Part shown: piece after piece, positions 30,224-35,987 of the stretch
Numbering within the stretch: the first letter of the stretch is position 1
Layout: every line of letters starts with the position of its first letter
Source: Methylobacterium oxalidis
GTDB taxonomy: Bacteria > Pseudomonadota > Alphaproteobacteria > Rhizobiales > Beijerinckiaceae
Direction: 5' to 3'
Assembly (NCBI RefSeq): GCF_007992195.1
Contig: NZ_BJZU01000084.1
Span: 1 to 35,987, forward strand
Length of the DNA: 35,987 nucleotides
Position numbers and translations under genes: made by a program
The notes under the pieces: model-generated
Told to the model about the DNA's origin: nothing
What the model saw: only the letters and a program-made list of their open reading frames with translations
Database searches by the model: none

Positions 30224-31365
30224 ACGCGATCACGCCGAACCGCCAGACGGTCCCCGCCCCGGTCGGGCTGCTCGCCGAGCTGACCCACCGCTGCCCCCTG
30301 CGCTGCCCCTACTGCTCGAACCCGCTGGAGCTCGACCGCCGCTCCGGCGAGCTCGACACGGCGACGTGGCAGCGGGTACTCACGGAGGCCGCGGCGCTCG
30401 GCGTGCTGCACGTCCACCTGTCGGGCGGCGAGCCGACCGCCCGCAACGACATCGTCGAGATCACCGAGACCTGCGCCAAGCTCGGCCTCTACTCGAACCT
30501 GATCACGTCGGGCGTCGGCGGGGCGCTCGACAAGCTGCAGGCCCTTTACGACGTCGGGCTCGACCACGTTCAGCTCTCGGTCCAGGGCGTCGACGCGCAG
30601 AACGCCGAGAAGATCGGCGGCCTGAAGAACGCGCAGCCCCAGAAGATGGCCTTCGCCGAGAAGGTGACGAGCCTCGGCCTGCCGCTGACGCTGAACTCGG
30701 TGATCCACCGCGGCAACATCCACGAGGTCGAGGGCTTCATCGACCTCGCCGTGAGGCTCGGCGCCAAGCGGCTGGAGGTCGCCCACACCCAGTATTACGG
30801 CTGGGCCTACGTGAACCGCGCCGCCCTGATGCCGAACAAGGCCGACGTCGACGCCTCGATCCGCATCGTCGAGGCGGCCCGCGAGCGCCTCAAGGGCCAG
30901 CTCGTGATCGACCTCGTGGTGCCGGACTACTACGCCAAGTACCCGAAGGCATGCGCGGGCGGCTGGGGGCGCAAGCTCATGAACGTCACGCCGCAGGGGA
31001 AGGTGCTGCCCTGCCACGCGGCCGAGACGATTTCGCAGCTTGAGTTCTGGTACGTGACGGAGCATTCGCTCGGAGACATCTGGGCGAACTCCCCCGCCTT
31101 CACCGCCTACCGCGGCACCGACTGGATGCAGGAGCCCTGCCGCTCCTGCGACCGCCGGGAGAAGGACTGGGGCGGCTGCCGCTGCCAGGCGCTCGCGCTC
31201 GCGGGCGACGCGGCGGCCACCGATCCGGCCTGCTCGCTCTCGCCCCTCCACGCCAAGGTGCGGGCGCTGGCGGCGGAGGAGGCGGCGGAGAACCCGCCCG
31301 ACTACGTCTATCGGACGATCGGCAGCAACGTCCGGTCGCCGCTCAAGGAGGAAGCACCGCTGTGA
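30220..31365 (+). CDS. pqqE: PQQ radical SAM enzyme PqqE
   Basis: A 381-residue radical SAM/SPASM enzyme that joins the PqqA glutamate and tyrosine side chains. The radical-SAM cluster cysteines C25, C29 and C32 are in R-C-P-L-R-C-P-Y-C. The SAM site has S-G-G-E-P-T. The SPASM region supplies auxiliary cluster cysteines: L-P-C-H-A-A-E, C-R-S-C-D-R-R-E, and G-G-C-R-C-Q-A, plus a late cysteine in D-P-A-C-S-L. Length is normal. The start at 30220 overlaps the pqqCD stop, and the stop overlaps a GTG start of the next gene (GTGA), so three proteins are translationally coupled. Confidence 0.97.
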   Translation: MNAITPNRQTVPAPVGLLAELTHRCPLRCPYCSNPLELDRRSGELDTATWQRVLTEAAALGVLHVHLSGGEPTARNDIVEITETCAKLGLYSNLITSGVGGALDKLQALYDVGLDHVQLSVQGVDAQNAEKIGGLKNAQPQKMAFAEKVTSLGLPLTLNSVIHRGNIHEVEGFIDLAVRLGAKRLEVAHTQYYGWAYVNRAALMPNKADVDASIRIVEAARERLKGQLVIDLVVPDYYAKYPKACAGGWGRKLMNVTPQGKVLPCHAAETISQLEFWYVTEHSLGDIWANSPAFTAYRGTDWMQEPCRSCDRREKDWGGCRCQALALAGDAAATDPACSLSPLHAKVRALAAEEAAENPPDYVYRTIGSNVRSPLKEEAPL

Positions 31366-32072
31366 GGATCCTGACGACCGCGGCCTGTCTCGCTCTTCTC
31401 GCCGGCCCGGCACTGGCGCAGGGCGCGCCCGCCGAGGCGCCCTCGGCCGAGAAGGCCGACGCGGCGAGCCCGCCGGCCGCCGCCGACCTGCTCTTCGAGC
31501 ATCCGCAGATGAAGAACACCCAGGTCGGCAGCACGCTGACCTACGACTACCTGCGCCGCTCCGGCATCGCGAAGGGCCCGTTCGGGCCGCCCCTCAACGA
31601 CACGATCAAGCTGACGCTCGAGCCCGGAAAGACCGCCGACGCGCGCACCATCCGCGTCCAGATGTTCTCGGGCCAGAACCGCTTCCCGGCCGGCCCCTTC
31701 GAGGACATGCCGGGCAACCCCGTGATGACGCTGTTCCTCGAGCACCACCTGATGGCCCTCGCCAAGGTGCTGGAGGCGAACCCGCGCTACATCAAGAACG
31801 CGATCCGCAAGGGCCTGCGCGACGACGCCACCGTGACGCCGACCAAGGTCAGCTTCCAGGGCCGCGAGGTCGACGGCTGGCGGGTCGAGATCAAGCCCTT
31901 CGCCAACGACAAGCTCGCCGACCGCATGCGCGGCATGGCGAACATGACCTACACCTTCGTGACCTCGCCCGCCGTGCCGGGCGAGCTGGTCTCGATCGAG
32001 GCCCAGTCCAAGAACGCCGAGGGCGGCGAACTCCTCGAGGAGCGGTTGAGCTATGATCAGAAAGCTGGCTGA
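31362..32072 (+). CDS. Exported protein of unknown function coupled to pqqE
   Basis: A 236-residue protein with a Sec signal peptide (cleavage near A-L-A-Q-G at about residue 20) and an Ala/Pro/Glu-rich linker to about 43. The rest (about 44-236) looks like one beta-rich domain: G-S-T-L-T-Y-D-Y-L-R-R-S-G, L-T-L-E-P-G-K-T, a helical middle (H-H-L-M-A-L-A-K-V-L-E-A-N), then G-W-R-V-E-I-K-P-F and a final strand set. It has no cysteines. I recognise no family. The GTG start overlaps the pqqE stop, and its stop overlaps the next gene by 20 bp, so it is in the PQQ operon. A role in methanol oxidation or cofactor handling is inferred from position only. Confidence 0.85.
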   Translation: MRILTTAACLALLAGPALAQGAPAEAPSAEKADAASPPAAADLLFEHPQMKNTQVGSTLTYDYLRRSGIAKGPFGPPLNDTIKLTLEPGKTADARTIRVQMFSGQNRFPAGPFEDMPGNPVMTLFLEHHLMALAKVLEANPRYIKNAIRKGLRDDATVTPTKVSFQGREVDGWRVEIKPFANDKLADRMRGMANMTYTFVTSPAVPGELVSIEAQSKNAEGGELLEERLSYDQKAG

Positions 32073-32433
32073 GCGCGGGGCGCTCTCGGCCCTCGCCCTG
32101 GCCCTCTCCCTGACCCTCTTGGCCGCGCCCGGCCGCGCGGCCGACGACCACGAGAACGACTACCCGACCGAGGCGCGGGCGGACTACGTGTTCGGCTGCA
32201 TGGCCGCCAACGGCCAGACCAGCGAGGCGCTGCAGCGCTGCTCCTGCTCGCTCGACGCCCTCGCCTCGATCCTACCTTACGACAAGTACGTCCAGGCGAG
32301 CACGATCCTGTCCATGCGCCAGGGCATCGGCCAGCGCTCCAACGAGTTCCGCTCGACCAAGATGTTCGACGACAAGGTCGCCGAGCTGCGCCGCGCCCAG
32401 GCCGAGGCCGAGATCCGCTGCTTCCGCGGCTGA
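32053..32433 (+). CDS. Exported four-cysteine protein, unknown function, end of PQQ operon
   Basis: A 126-residue protein with a Sec signal peptide (cleavage near G-R-A-A-D at residue 30). The mature part is charged and helical with cysteines C49, C63-S-C65 and C123. The start overlaps the previous gene by 20 bp. The C-x(13)-C-x-C plus terminal-cysteine layout, and F-D-D before the last helix, resemble the protein at 1515-1877 (C-x(18)-C-x-C plus terminal cysteine, F-N-D before the last helix). No heme motif (C-x-x-C-H) is present, so it is not a cytochrome; disulfides or metal binding are possible. A hairpin 12 bases past its stop closes the operon. Confidence 0.82.
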   Translation: MIRKLAERGALSALALALSLTLLAAPGRAADDHENDYPTEARADYVFGCMAANGQTSEALQRCSCSLDALASILPYDKYVQASTILSMRQGIGQRSNEFRSTKMFDDKVAELRRAQAEAEIRCFRG

Positions 32434-32444
32434 GGCGGGCAGCA

Positions 32445-32480
32445 CCGTCGCCCCGGCGCCCGTGGGCGCCGGGGCGACGG
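32445..32480 (+). terminator. Terminator of the PQQ operon
   Basis: A perfect inverted repeat of 16-17 bp (32445-32461 with 32464-32480) with a tiny loop begins 12 bases after the last operon stop. It separates the PQQ operon from folP on the same strand. No T-run follows. Confidence 0.75.
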
Positions 32481-32611
32481 CGCCGGTCCCGCCATGCGGC
32501 TCCGGCAGCCCGCCCCGCCGGCGGCCACCCGTTGCCTCCCCGCCTGCTTTCGTCCACATCCGGGCTTGCCGGGCCTTGAGCGCCCCGCCGAGATCAGGGC
32601 CCGCCATTTCC

Positions 32612-33451
32612 GTGAGCGCCACACCCTCCGCCCTCGCCCGCCTGCTGCCCGGCCTCGGCCGTCGCACGCTCGTGATGGGCATCCTCAACGTCACCCCGGA
32701 CTCGTTCTCGGACGGCGGCCGCTTCCTCGGCGAGGAGGCGGCGCGCCGGCAGGCCGACACCCTGGTGGCCGAGGGCGCCGCCCTCGTCGACATCGGCGGC
32801 GAGTCGACCCGGCCCGGCCACACGCCCGTGCCGGCCGAGGAGGAGCAGGCCCGCGTCCTGCCGGTGATCCGGGCGCTCGGCGCCGGCCTTGCCGTCCCGA
32901 TCTCGATCGACACCTACAAGGCCTCGACCGCGGAGGCCGCGCTGAAGGCCGGCGCGCGCATCGTCAACGACGTCTGGGGCCTGCAGCGCGAGCCCGACAT
33001 CGCCCGCGTCGCCGCCGCGCACGGGGCGCCCGTCATCGTGATGCACAACCGCGAGACCGTCGACGCCGGCCTCGACATCGTCGACGACATGCGCCGCTTC
33101 TTCGAGCGCTCCCTCGACATCGCCCGCCGGGCCGGGATCCCGGAGGCCGACATCGTGCTCGACCCCGGCATCGGCTTCGGAAAGAGCTGGGAGCAGCACC
33201 TGGAGGCCCTGCGGCGCCTGCCCGAGATCCGGGCGCTCGGCTTCCCGCTCCTCGTCGGGGTCTCGCGCAAATCCCTGCTCGGGCGCCTGCACGACCGGGA
33301 GACGCGGCCGGCCGACCGGCTCCACGGCTCGATCGCGGCCCACGTCCTCGCCGGCACGCTGGGCGCCGACATCGTGCGGGTGCACGACGTCGCCGCCCAT
33401 GTGGACGCGATGCGCGTGGTCGATGCCGTCCTGCGGGCGGACGCGCGCTGA
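32612..33451 (+). CDS. folP: Dihydropteroate synthase
   Basis: A 279-residue TIM-barrel enzyme that condenses p-aminobenzoate with dihydropterin pyrophosphate; the sulfonamide target. Family signatures are clear: M-G-I-L-N-V-T-P-D-S-F-S-D-G-G, D-I-G-G-E-S-T-R-P-G, S-I-D-T-Y-K, N-D-V-W-G, D-P-G-I-G-F-G-K and G-V-S-R-K-S-L-L-G. The GTG at 32612 is chosen; the open frame extends 50 codons further upstream through the terminator hairpin, which is not credible coding sequence. The stop overlaps the start of folB (TGATG). Confidence 0.96.
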   Translation: MSATPSALARLLPGLGRRTLVMGILNVTPDSFSDGGRFLGEEAARRQADTLVAEGAALVDIGGESTRPGHTPVPAEEEQARVLPVIRALGAGLAVPISIDTYKASTAEAALKAGARIVNDVWGLQREPDIARVAAAHGAPVIVMHNRETVDAGLDIVDDMRRFFERSLDIARRAGIPEADIVLDPGIGFGKSWEQHLEALRRLPEIRALGFPLLVGVSRKSLLGRLHDRETRPADRLHGSIAAHVLAGTLGADIVRVHDVAAHVDAMRVVDAVLRADAR

Positions 33452-33837
33452 TGGCCGACCGCATCCTCGTCCACCGCATCGCGGCCTATGCCTATCACGG
33501 GCTCCTGCCGGAGGAGGCCCGCCTCGGGCAGCGCTTCTACGTCTCGCTCGACGCTCGGCTCGACCTCGCGCCGGCGGGCCGCGCGGACGATGTCGGGCTG
33601 ACCGTCAGCTACGCCGACCTCACCGAGATCGTGGTGGAGATCGCGACGGGACGGCGCTTCGCCCTGATCGAGGCGCTCGCCGAGACGATCGCCGAGACCT
33701 GCCTCGCGCGCTTCCCCGCGCTCGCAGGCATCAGCGTGCGGGTCGACAAGCCGAGCGCGCCCGTTCCCGCCGTGATCGACGGCGTCAGCGTCGAGATCAC
33801 GCGCGAGCGCGGGGGACATCCGCAGGGACGGCCATGA
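33451..33837 (+). CDS. folB: Dihydroneopterin aldolase
   Basis: A 128-residue T-fold enzyme that converts dihydroneopterin to hydroxymethyl-dihydropterin. The N-terminal A-Y-A-Y-H-G-L-L-P-E-E motif, the V-S-Y-A-D-L-T-E-I-V segment and the E-A-L-A-E-T-I-A helix fit the family. Its start overlaps the folP stop by one base (TGATG) and its own stop overlaps the folK start (ATGA). The product feeds directly to FolK. Confidence 0.93.
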   Translation: MADRILVHRIAAYAYHGLLPEEARLGQRFYVSLDARLDLAPAGRADDVGLTVSYADLTEIVVEIATGRRFALIEALAETIAETCLARFPALAGISVRVDKPSAPVPAVIDGVSVEITRERGGHPQGRP

Positions 33838-34325
33838 ACCAGGCGGGCATGAACCACGCGGCCTATCTCGGGCTCGGCAGCAACATCGGCGACAAGGCCG
33901 GCAACCTCGCCGCCGCCGTCGAGGGCCTGCGCGCCTGGCCCGGCATCCGGGTCACCGCCCGCTCCGGCGACTACCGGACGCCGCCCTGGGGCGACACCGA
34001 CCAGGACTGGTTCCTGAACGCCGCGCTCGGCATCGAGACGGACCTGAGCCCGCACGCGCTGCTGGAAGCCTGCCTCGCCACGGAGGCCGCGCTCGGGCGG
34101 GTGCGGGAGCGCCGATGGGGGCCGCGAGTCATCGACATCGACGTCCTCTCCTACGCGGGCGCCGAGGTCTCGGACGAGCGCCTCGTCCTGCCCCACCGCT
34201 ACGTGCGGGAGCGCGCCTTCGTGCTGGTGCCGCTCGCCGAGATCGCCCCGGACCTCGTGATCGGCGGCGAGACGGTGGCGCAGGCGCTCGCCAAGCTCGA
34301 CGCGACCGGCATCGAGCGGATCTGA
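33834..34325 (+). CDS. folK: Hydroxymethyl-dihydropterin pyrophosphokinase
   Basis: A 163-residue enzyme that pyrophosphorylates hydroxymethyl-dihydropterin, supplying the substrate of FolP. The opening L-G-L-G-S-N-I-G-D-K, the W-G-D-T-D-Q-D-W-F-L-N-A segment and the ATP site R-R-W-G-P-R-V-I-D-I-D-V-L are diagnostic. The ATG at 33834 overlaps the folB stop. A second ATG five codons later is possible. The order folP-folB-folK covers three consecutive pathway steps; folate is in high demand in a methylotroph as a C1 carrier. Confidence 0.95.
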   Translation: MNQAGMNHAAYLGLGSNIGDKAGNLAAAVEGLRAWPGIRVTARSGDYRTPPWGDTDQDWFLNAALGIETDLSPHALLEACLATEAALGRVRERRWGPRVIDIDVLSYAGAEVSDERLVLPHRYVRERAFVLVPLAEIAPDLVIGGETVAQALAKLDATGIERI

Positions 34326-34334
34326 GCTGCGAAA

Positions 34335-34373
34335 ACGAGAGAGGGCCGGGACATCGTCCCGGCCCTCTCTCGT
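34335..34373. terminator. Perfect 18-bp bidirectional terminator
   Basis: An 18-bp stem without mismatch (34335-34352 with 34356-34373) closes on a 3-base loop between the convergent folK and xoxJ. AAA precedes and TATC follows, so it can act on both strands. It is the longest perfect hairpin I found in the window. Confidence 0.8.
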
Positions 34374-34388
34374 ATCCTCCGCGTGCCC

Positions 34389-35243
34389 TCAGTTCTTCTC
34401 CGGCTCGAGGAGCTTGTTCTCCTCCTCCTGCAGGAGCGGCACGTGGTAGTCGCGCAGCACCTGCTCGATGTCGGCGCGGCGCTTGCGCAGGATCGTGTTG
34501 AGGGTGCGCTTCCAGTCGTTCTCCTCGTGCCGCACGCCCATGGAGATGCGGAAGATCAGCGAGGGCCGGTCGGGCTCCTGCAGCAGGGGCACCACCTCCA
34601 TCTCGACGCCGCTCTGCCGGGCGAGCCAGCCCGCGGCCGGGCCCCACAGGATCGCCGCGTCGAGCTTCTTGTCGGCGAGGTCGGCGATGACCTCGGCGGC
34701 GACGGTCTGGTGCTTGCGCGAGGGGTCGAGCTGGTAGGGCGCGTAGGCCCGCATGGCTGCGACCATCCCGAGGTCGCCCATCCGGTTGACCGGCGGGGTA
34801 CCGGCGATCACGCCGATCGCCTTGCCCTTGAGCTTCGGGTCGTCGAGCCGCACCACGCCCGTGAGGTCGCCCTTGCGCGAGACCAGCGTGTAGGCGGAGC
34901 GGTAGTAGGGGTTGGTGTTCTGAACGAGGTCGGCCCCGGAGGCCGAACCGATGATGAGATCGCACAGGCCGGTGCCGAGGGTGTTGCGGACGAAGCCGGG
35001 CCCCTGCGTCAGCCAGTAGTAGCGGAGCTTCACCTTGAGCTCGTCCGCGACGATCGCGGCGATCTTGTTCTCGAAGCCGTCCTCCTTGCGCTGGGAGAAC
35101 GGCATGTTGCCCGGGTCGCCGCACACGCGGAGCACGTCCGTGGTGACGAGATCGGGCAGGTGCTGCGCGGCGGCGTCCCGCGCCCCTGCCGGAAACAGCA
35201 GGAGCGCGAGGGTGGCAGCGAGAAGCCGTCCTGAGCGGGTCAT
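34389..35243 (-). CDS. xoxJ: XoxJ, periplasmic substrate-binding-like accessory protein
   Basis: A 284-residue protein with a Sec signal peptide ending near A-A-A-Q (residue 26) and a periplasmic binding-protein fold (family 3 type): V-L-R-V-C-G-D-P-G-N-M-P-F-S near the mature N-terminus, D-L-I-I-G at the ligand strand, and K-L-D-A-A-I-L-W-G-P-A-A-G-W-L in lobe two. It is the MxaJ/XoxJ type encoded with methanol dehydrogenases and thought to help maturation or activation of XoxF. The start at 35243 shares one base with the xoxG stop (TGATG). Open frame upstream of it lies over xoxG and is not coding. Confidence 0.93.
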   Translation of the reverse strand: MTRSGRLLAATLALLLFPAGARDAAAQHLPDLVTTDVLRVCGDPGNMPFSQRKEDGFENKIAAIVADELKVKLRYYWLTQGPGFVRNTLGTGLCDLIIGSASGADLVQNTNPYYRSAYTLVSRKGDLTGVVRLDDPKLKGKAIGVIAGTPPVNRMGDLGMVAAMRAYAPYQLDPSRKHQTVAAEVIADLADKKLDAAILWGPAAGWLARQSGVEMEVVPLLQEPDRPSLIFRISMGVRHEENDWKRTLNTILRKRRADIEQVLRDYHVPLLQEEENKLLEPEKN

Positions 35244-35845
35244 CAGCCGCCCAGGCACTCCTTCTCGGTCGTCTTGACGGCCTCGGGCTTCTCTTCCTTC
35301 TCGCCCGGGCGGGCGCGGCCCCAGGCGCCGGCGGCGCGGGCCTTCAGGTAGACGTAGAGGTCGTCGGCGTAGCACATCACGTTCTTGTTATCGCCGAAGG
35401 CCGGCATGACCTTCTCCTGGCCCGCCTCGGTGTCGCGCTTGCCGCCGGCGAGGATGCCGATGAACTCCTCGTAGGAGAGGCGCTTCAGCGAATCCTTGAG
35501 GGCGGGGGCGTAGGTCGAGCCCATGGCGTCCGGGCCGTGGCAGACGTGGCACTCCGCGTGATAGCGGCGGTATCCGGAATACAGGTACCAGTCGACTTTC
35601 TTGCCCTCGTTGGTCACCCGGAAGGTCGGGTGGCCGAGGCTGTCGATGTACTTGCCGTCGTCCACCTTCACGGCGGCGTCGCGGGCGAGCAGCTTCTCGT
35701 CCTTCTCCTTGTCGTTCGGGTTCAAGGAGTTGGCGAGGGCGGGGTCGGGCTTGGCATCCTCAGCATGTACGGCGACCACGGACACGGTCGCTAGGGCGAG
35801 GGCAGCCACGAAGGGCCGCAGGACGGTGTTGCTGAGGTAATGCAA
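35243..35845 (-). CDS. xoxG: XoxG, c-type cytochrome acceptor of lanthanide methanol dehydrogenase
   Basis: A 200-residue periplasmic cytochrome c with a signal peptide (about 1-28). The single heme site is C99-H-V-C102-H103, and the axial methionine is probably M147 in K-V-M-P-A-F-G. An N-terminal charged region precedes the heme domain, and the C-terminus is Glu/Lys-rich with two extra cysteines (C157 and one in the final E-C-L-G-G). The start is a TTG at 35845 with AGGGAG 9 bases upstream; there is no ATG that keeps the signal peptide. It should receive electrons from XoxF, whose gene is expected just right of the window. Confidence 0.94.
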   Translation of the reverse strand: MHYLSNTVLRPFVAALALATVSVVAVHAEDAKPDPALANSLNPNDKEKDEKLLARDAAVKVDDGKYIDSLGHPTFRVTNEGKKVDWYLYSGYRRYHAECHVCHGPDAMGSTYAPALKDSLKRLSYEEFIGILAGGKRDTEAGQEKVMPAFGDNKNVMCYADDLYVYLKARAAGAWGRARPGEKEEKPEAVKTTEKECLGG

Positions 35846-35930
35846 GAGACGTTTCTCCCTGAGACACCCGGCCGGACCGGGATCGTGCCCGGCCGCTTTT
35901 CGTTCTTACAACGCATCTAAACCATAAGGA

Positions 35931-35956
35931 TGCCGGCGCGGAAACCCGCGCCGGCA
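35931..35956 (-). terminator. Hairpin upstream of xoxG, probably xoxF-xoxG intergenic
   Basis: An 11-bp stem (TGCCGGCGCGG at 35931-35941 with CCGCGCCGGCA at 35946-35956) lies about 85 bases before xoxG on its strand. If xoxF ends just beyond the window, this is an intercistronic hairpin that would lower xoxGJ relative to xoxF or protect the xoxF message. Confidence 0.55.
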
Positions 35957-35987
35957 CCCGATTTCAGCCTATTCTCTGCGACCGATT

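Noticed and set aside
32462..32611. A 50-codon in-frame extension upstream of folP
   Set aside because: It overlaps the PQQ operon terminator hairpin and has no dihydropteroate synthase similarity.
35957..35987. A possible end of xoxF at the right edge
   Set aside because: Only about 30 bases remain past the hairpin; no recognisable coding sequence can be assigned.

Overview
The window is about 36 kb of very GC-rich, gene-dense chromosomal DNA from an alphaproteobacterial methylotroph, most likely Methylobacterium/Methylorubrum. The evidence is a pqqA-pqqB-pqqC/D-pqqE cluster in which PqqC and PqqD are one fused protein, a folate gene trio next to it, and xoxG and xoxJ (the cytochrome and binding protein of the lanthanide-dependent methanol dehydrogenase) entering from the right edge. 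This combination matches the arrangement I know from M. extorquens. There is no rRNA, tRNA, CRISPR array, insertion sequence or prophage.

Layout. (1) 0.1-1.9 kb: an exported DUF2147 protein, ndk with a good promoter, and a small exported four-cysteine protein. (2) 1.9-10.4 kb: a housekeeping block with purN and purM on the minus strand, divergent from a CDP-alcohol phosphatidyltransferase, an AI-2E/PerM permease, a DnaA-like HdaA protein, ppk1 and ppx. (3) 10.4-17.5 kb: a more variable segment with an AT-rich island, two membrane-associated stress-type proteins, a fused malic enzyme, a hexapeptide acetyltransferase, DUF3297, a MITE-like repeat and a GT2 glycosyltransferase. (4) 17.2-21.8 kb: a small BamE-like exported protein, aspS, a small WYL-like protein, rnd and an unknown protein. 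(5) 21.9-25.4 kb: a two-subunit molybdenum hydroxylase (IorAB type), then a HepT-like HEPN protein coupled to a short, apparently truncated partner ORF. (6) 25.4-32.4 kb: a histidine kinase/response regulator pair, then pqqA, pqqB, pqqCD, pqqE and two small exported proteins coupled to pqqE, closed by a 17-bp hairpin. (7) 32.6-34.3 kb: folP, folB, folK in overlapping reading frames, closed by an 18-bp hairpin. (8) 34.4-36.0 kb: xoxJ and xoxG on the minus strand; xoxF is expected just past the right edge.

How the genes work together. The right third is a periplasmic alcohol-oxidation module. The pqq genes make the cofactor, XoxG takes electrons from the dehydrogenase, and XoxJ is a periplasmic accessory factor. 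Folate enzymes supply the C1 carrier. The two-component system beside pqqA is a candidate regulator of the module. The two unknown exported proteins after pqqE are the best candidates for undescribed components. One of them appears to share a cysteine framework with the small exported protein at 1515-1877.

Most gene calls rest on recognisable family motifs. Promoter and operator calls come from reading the sequence alone and are tentative.
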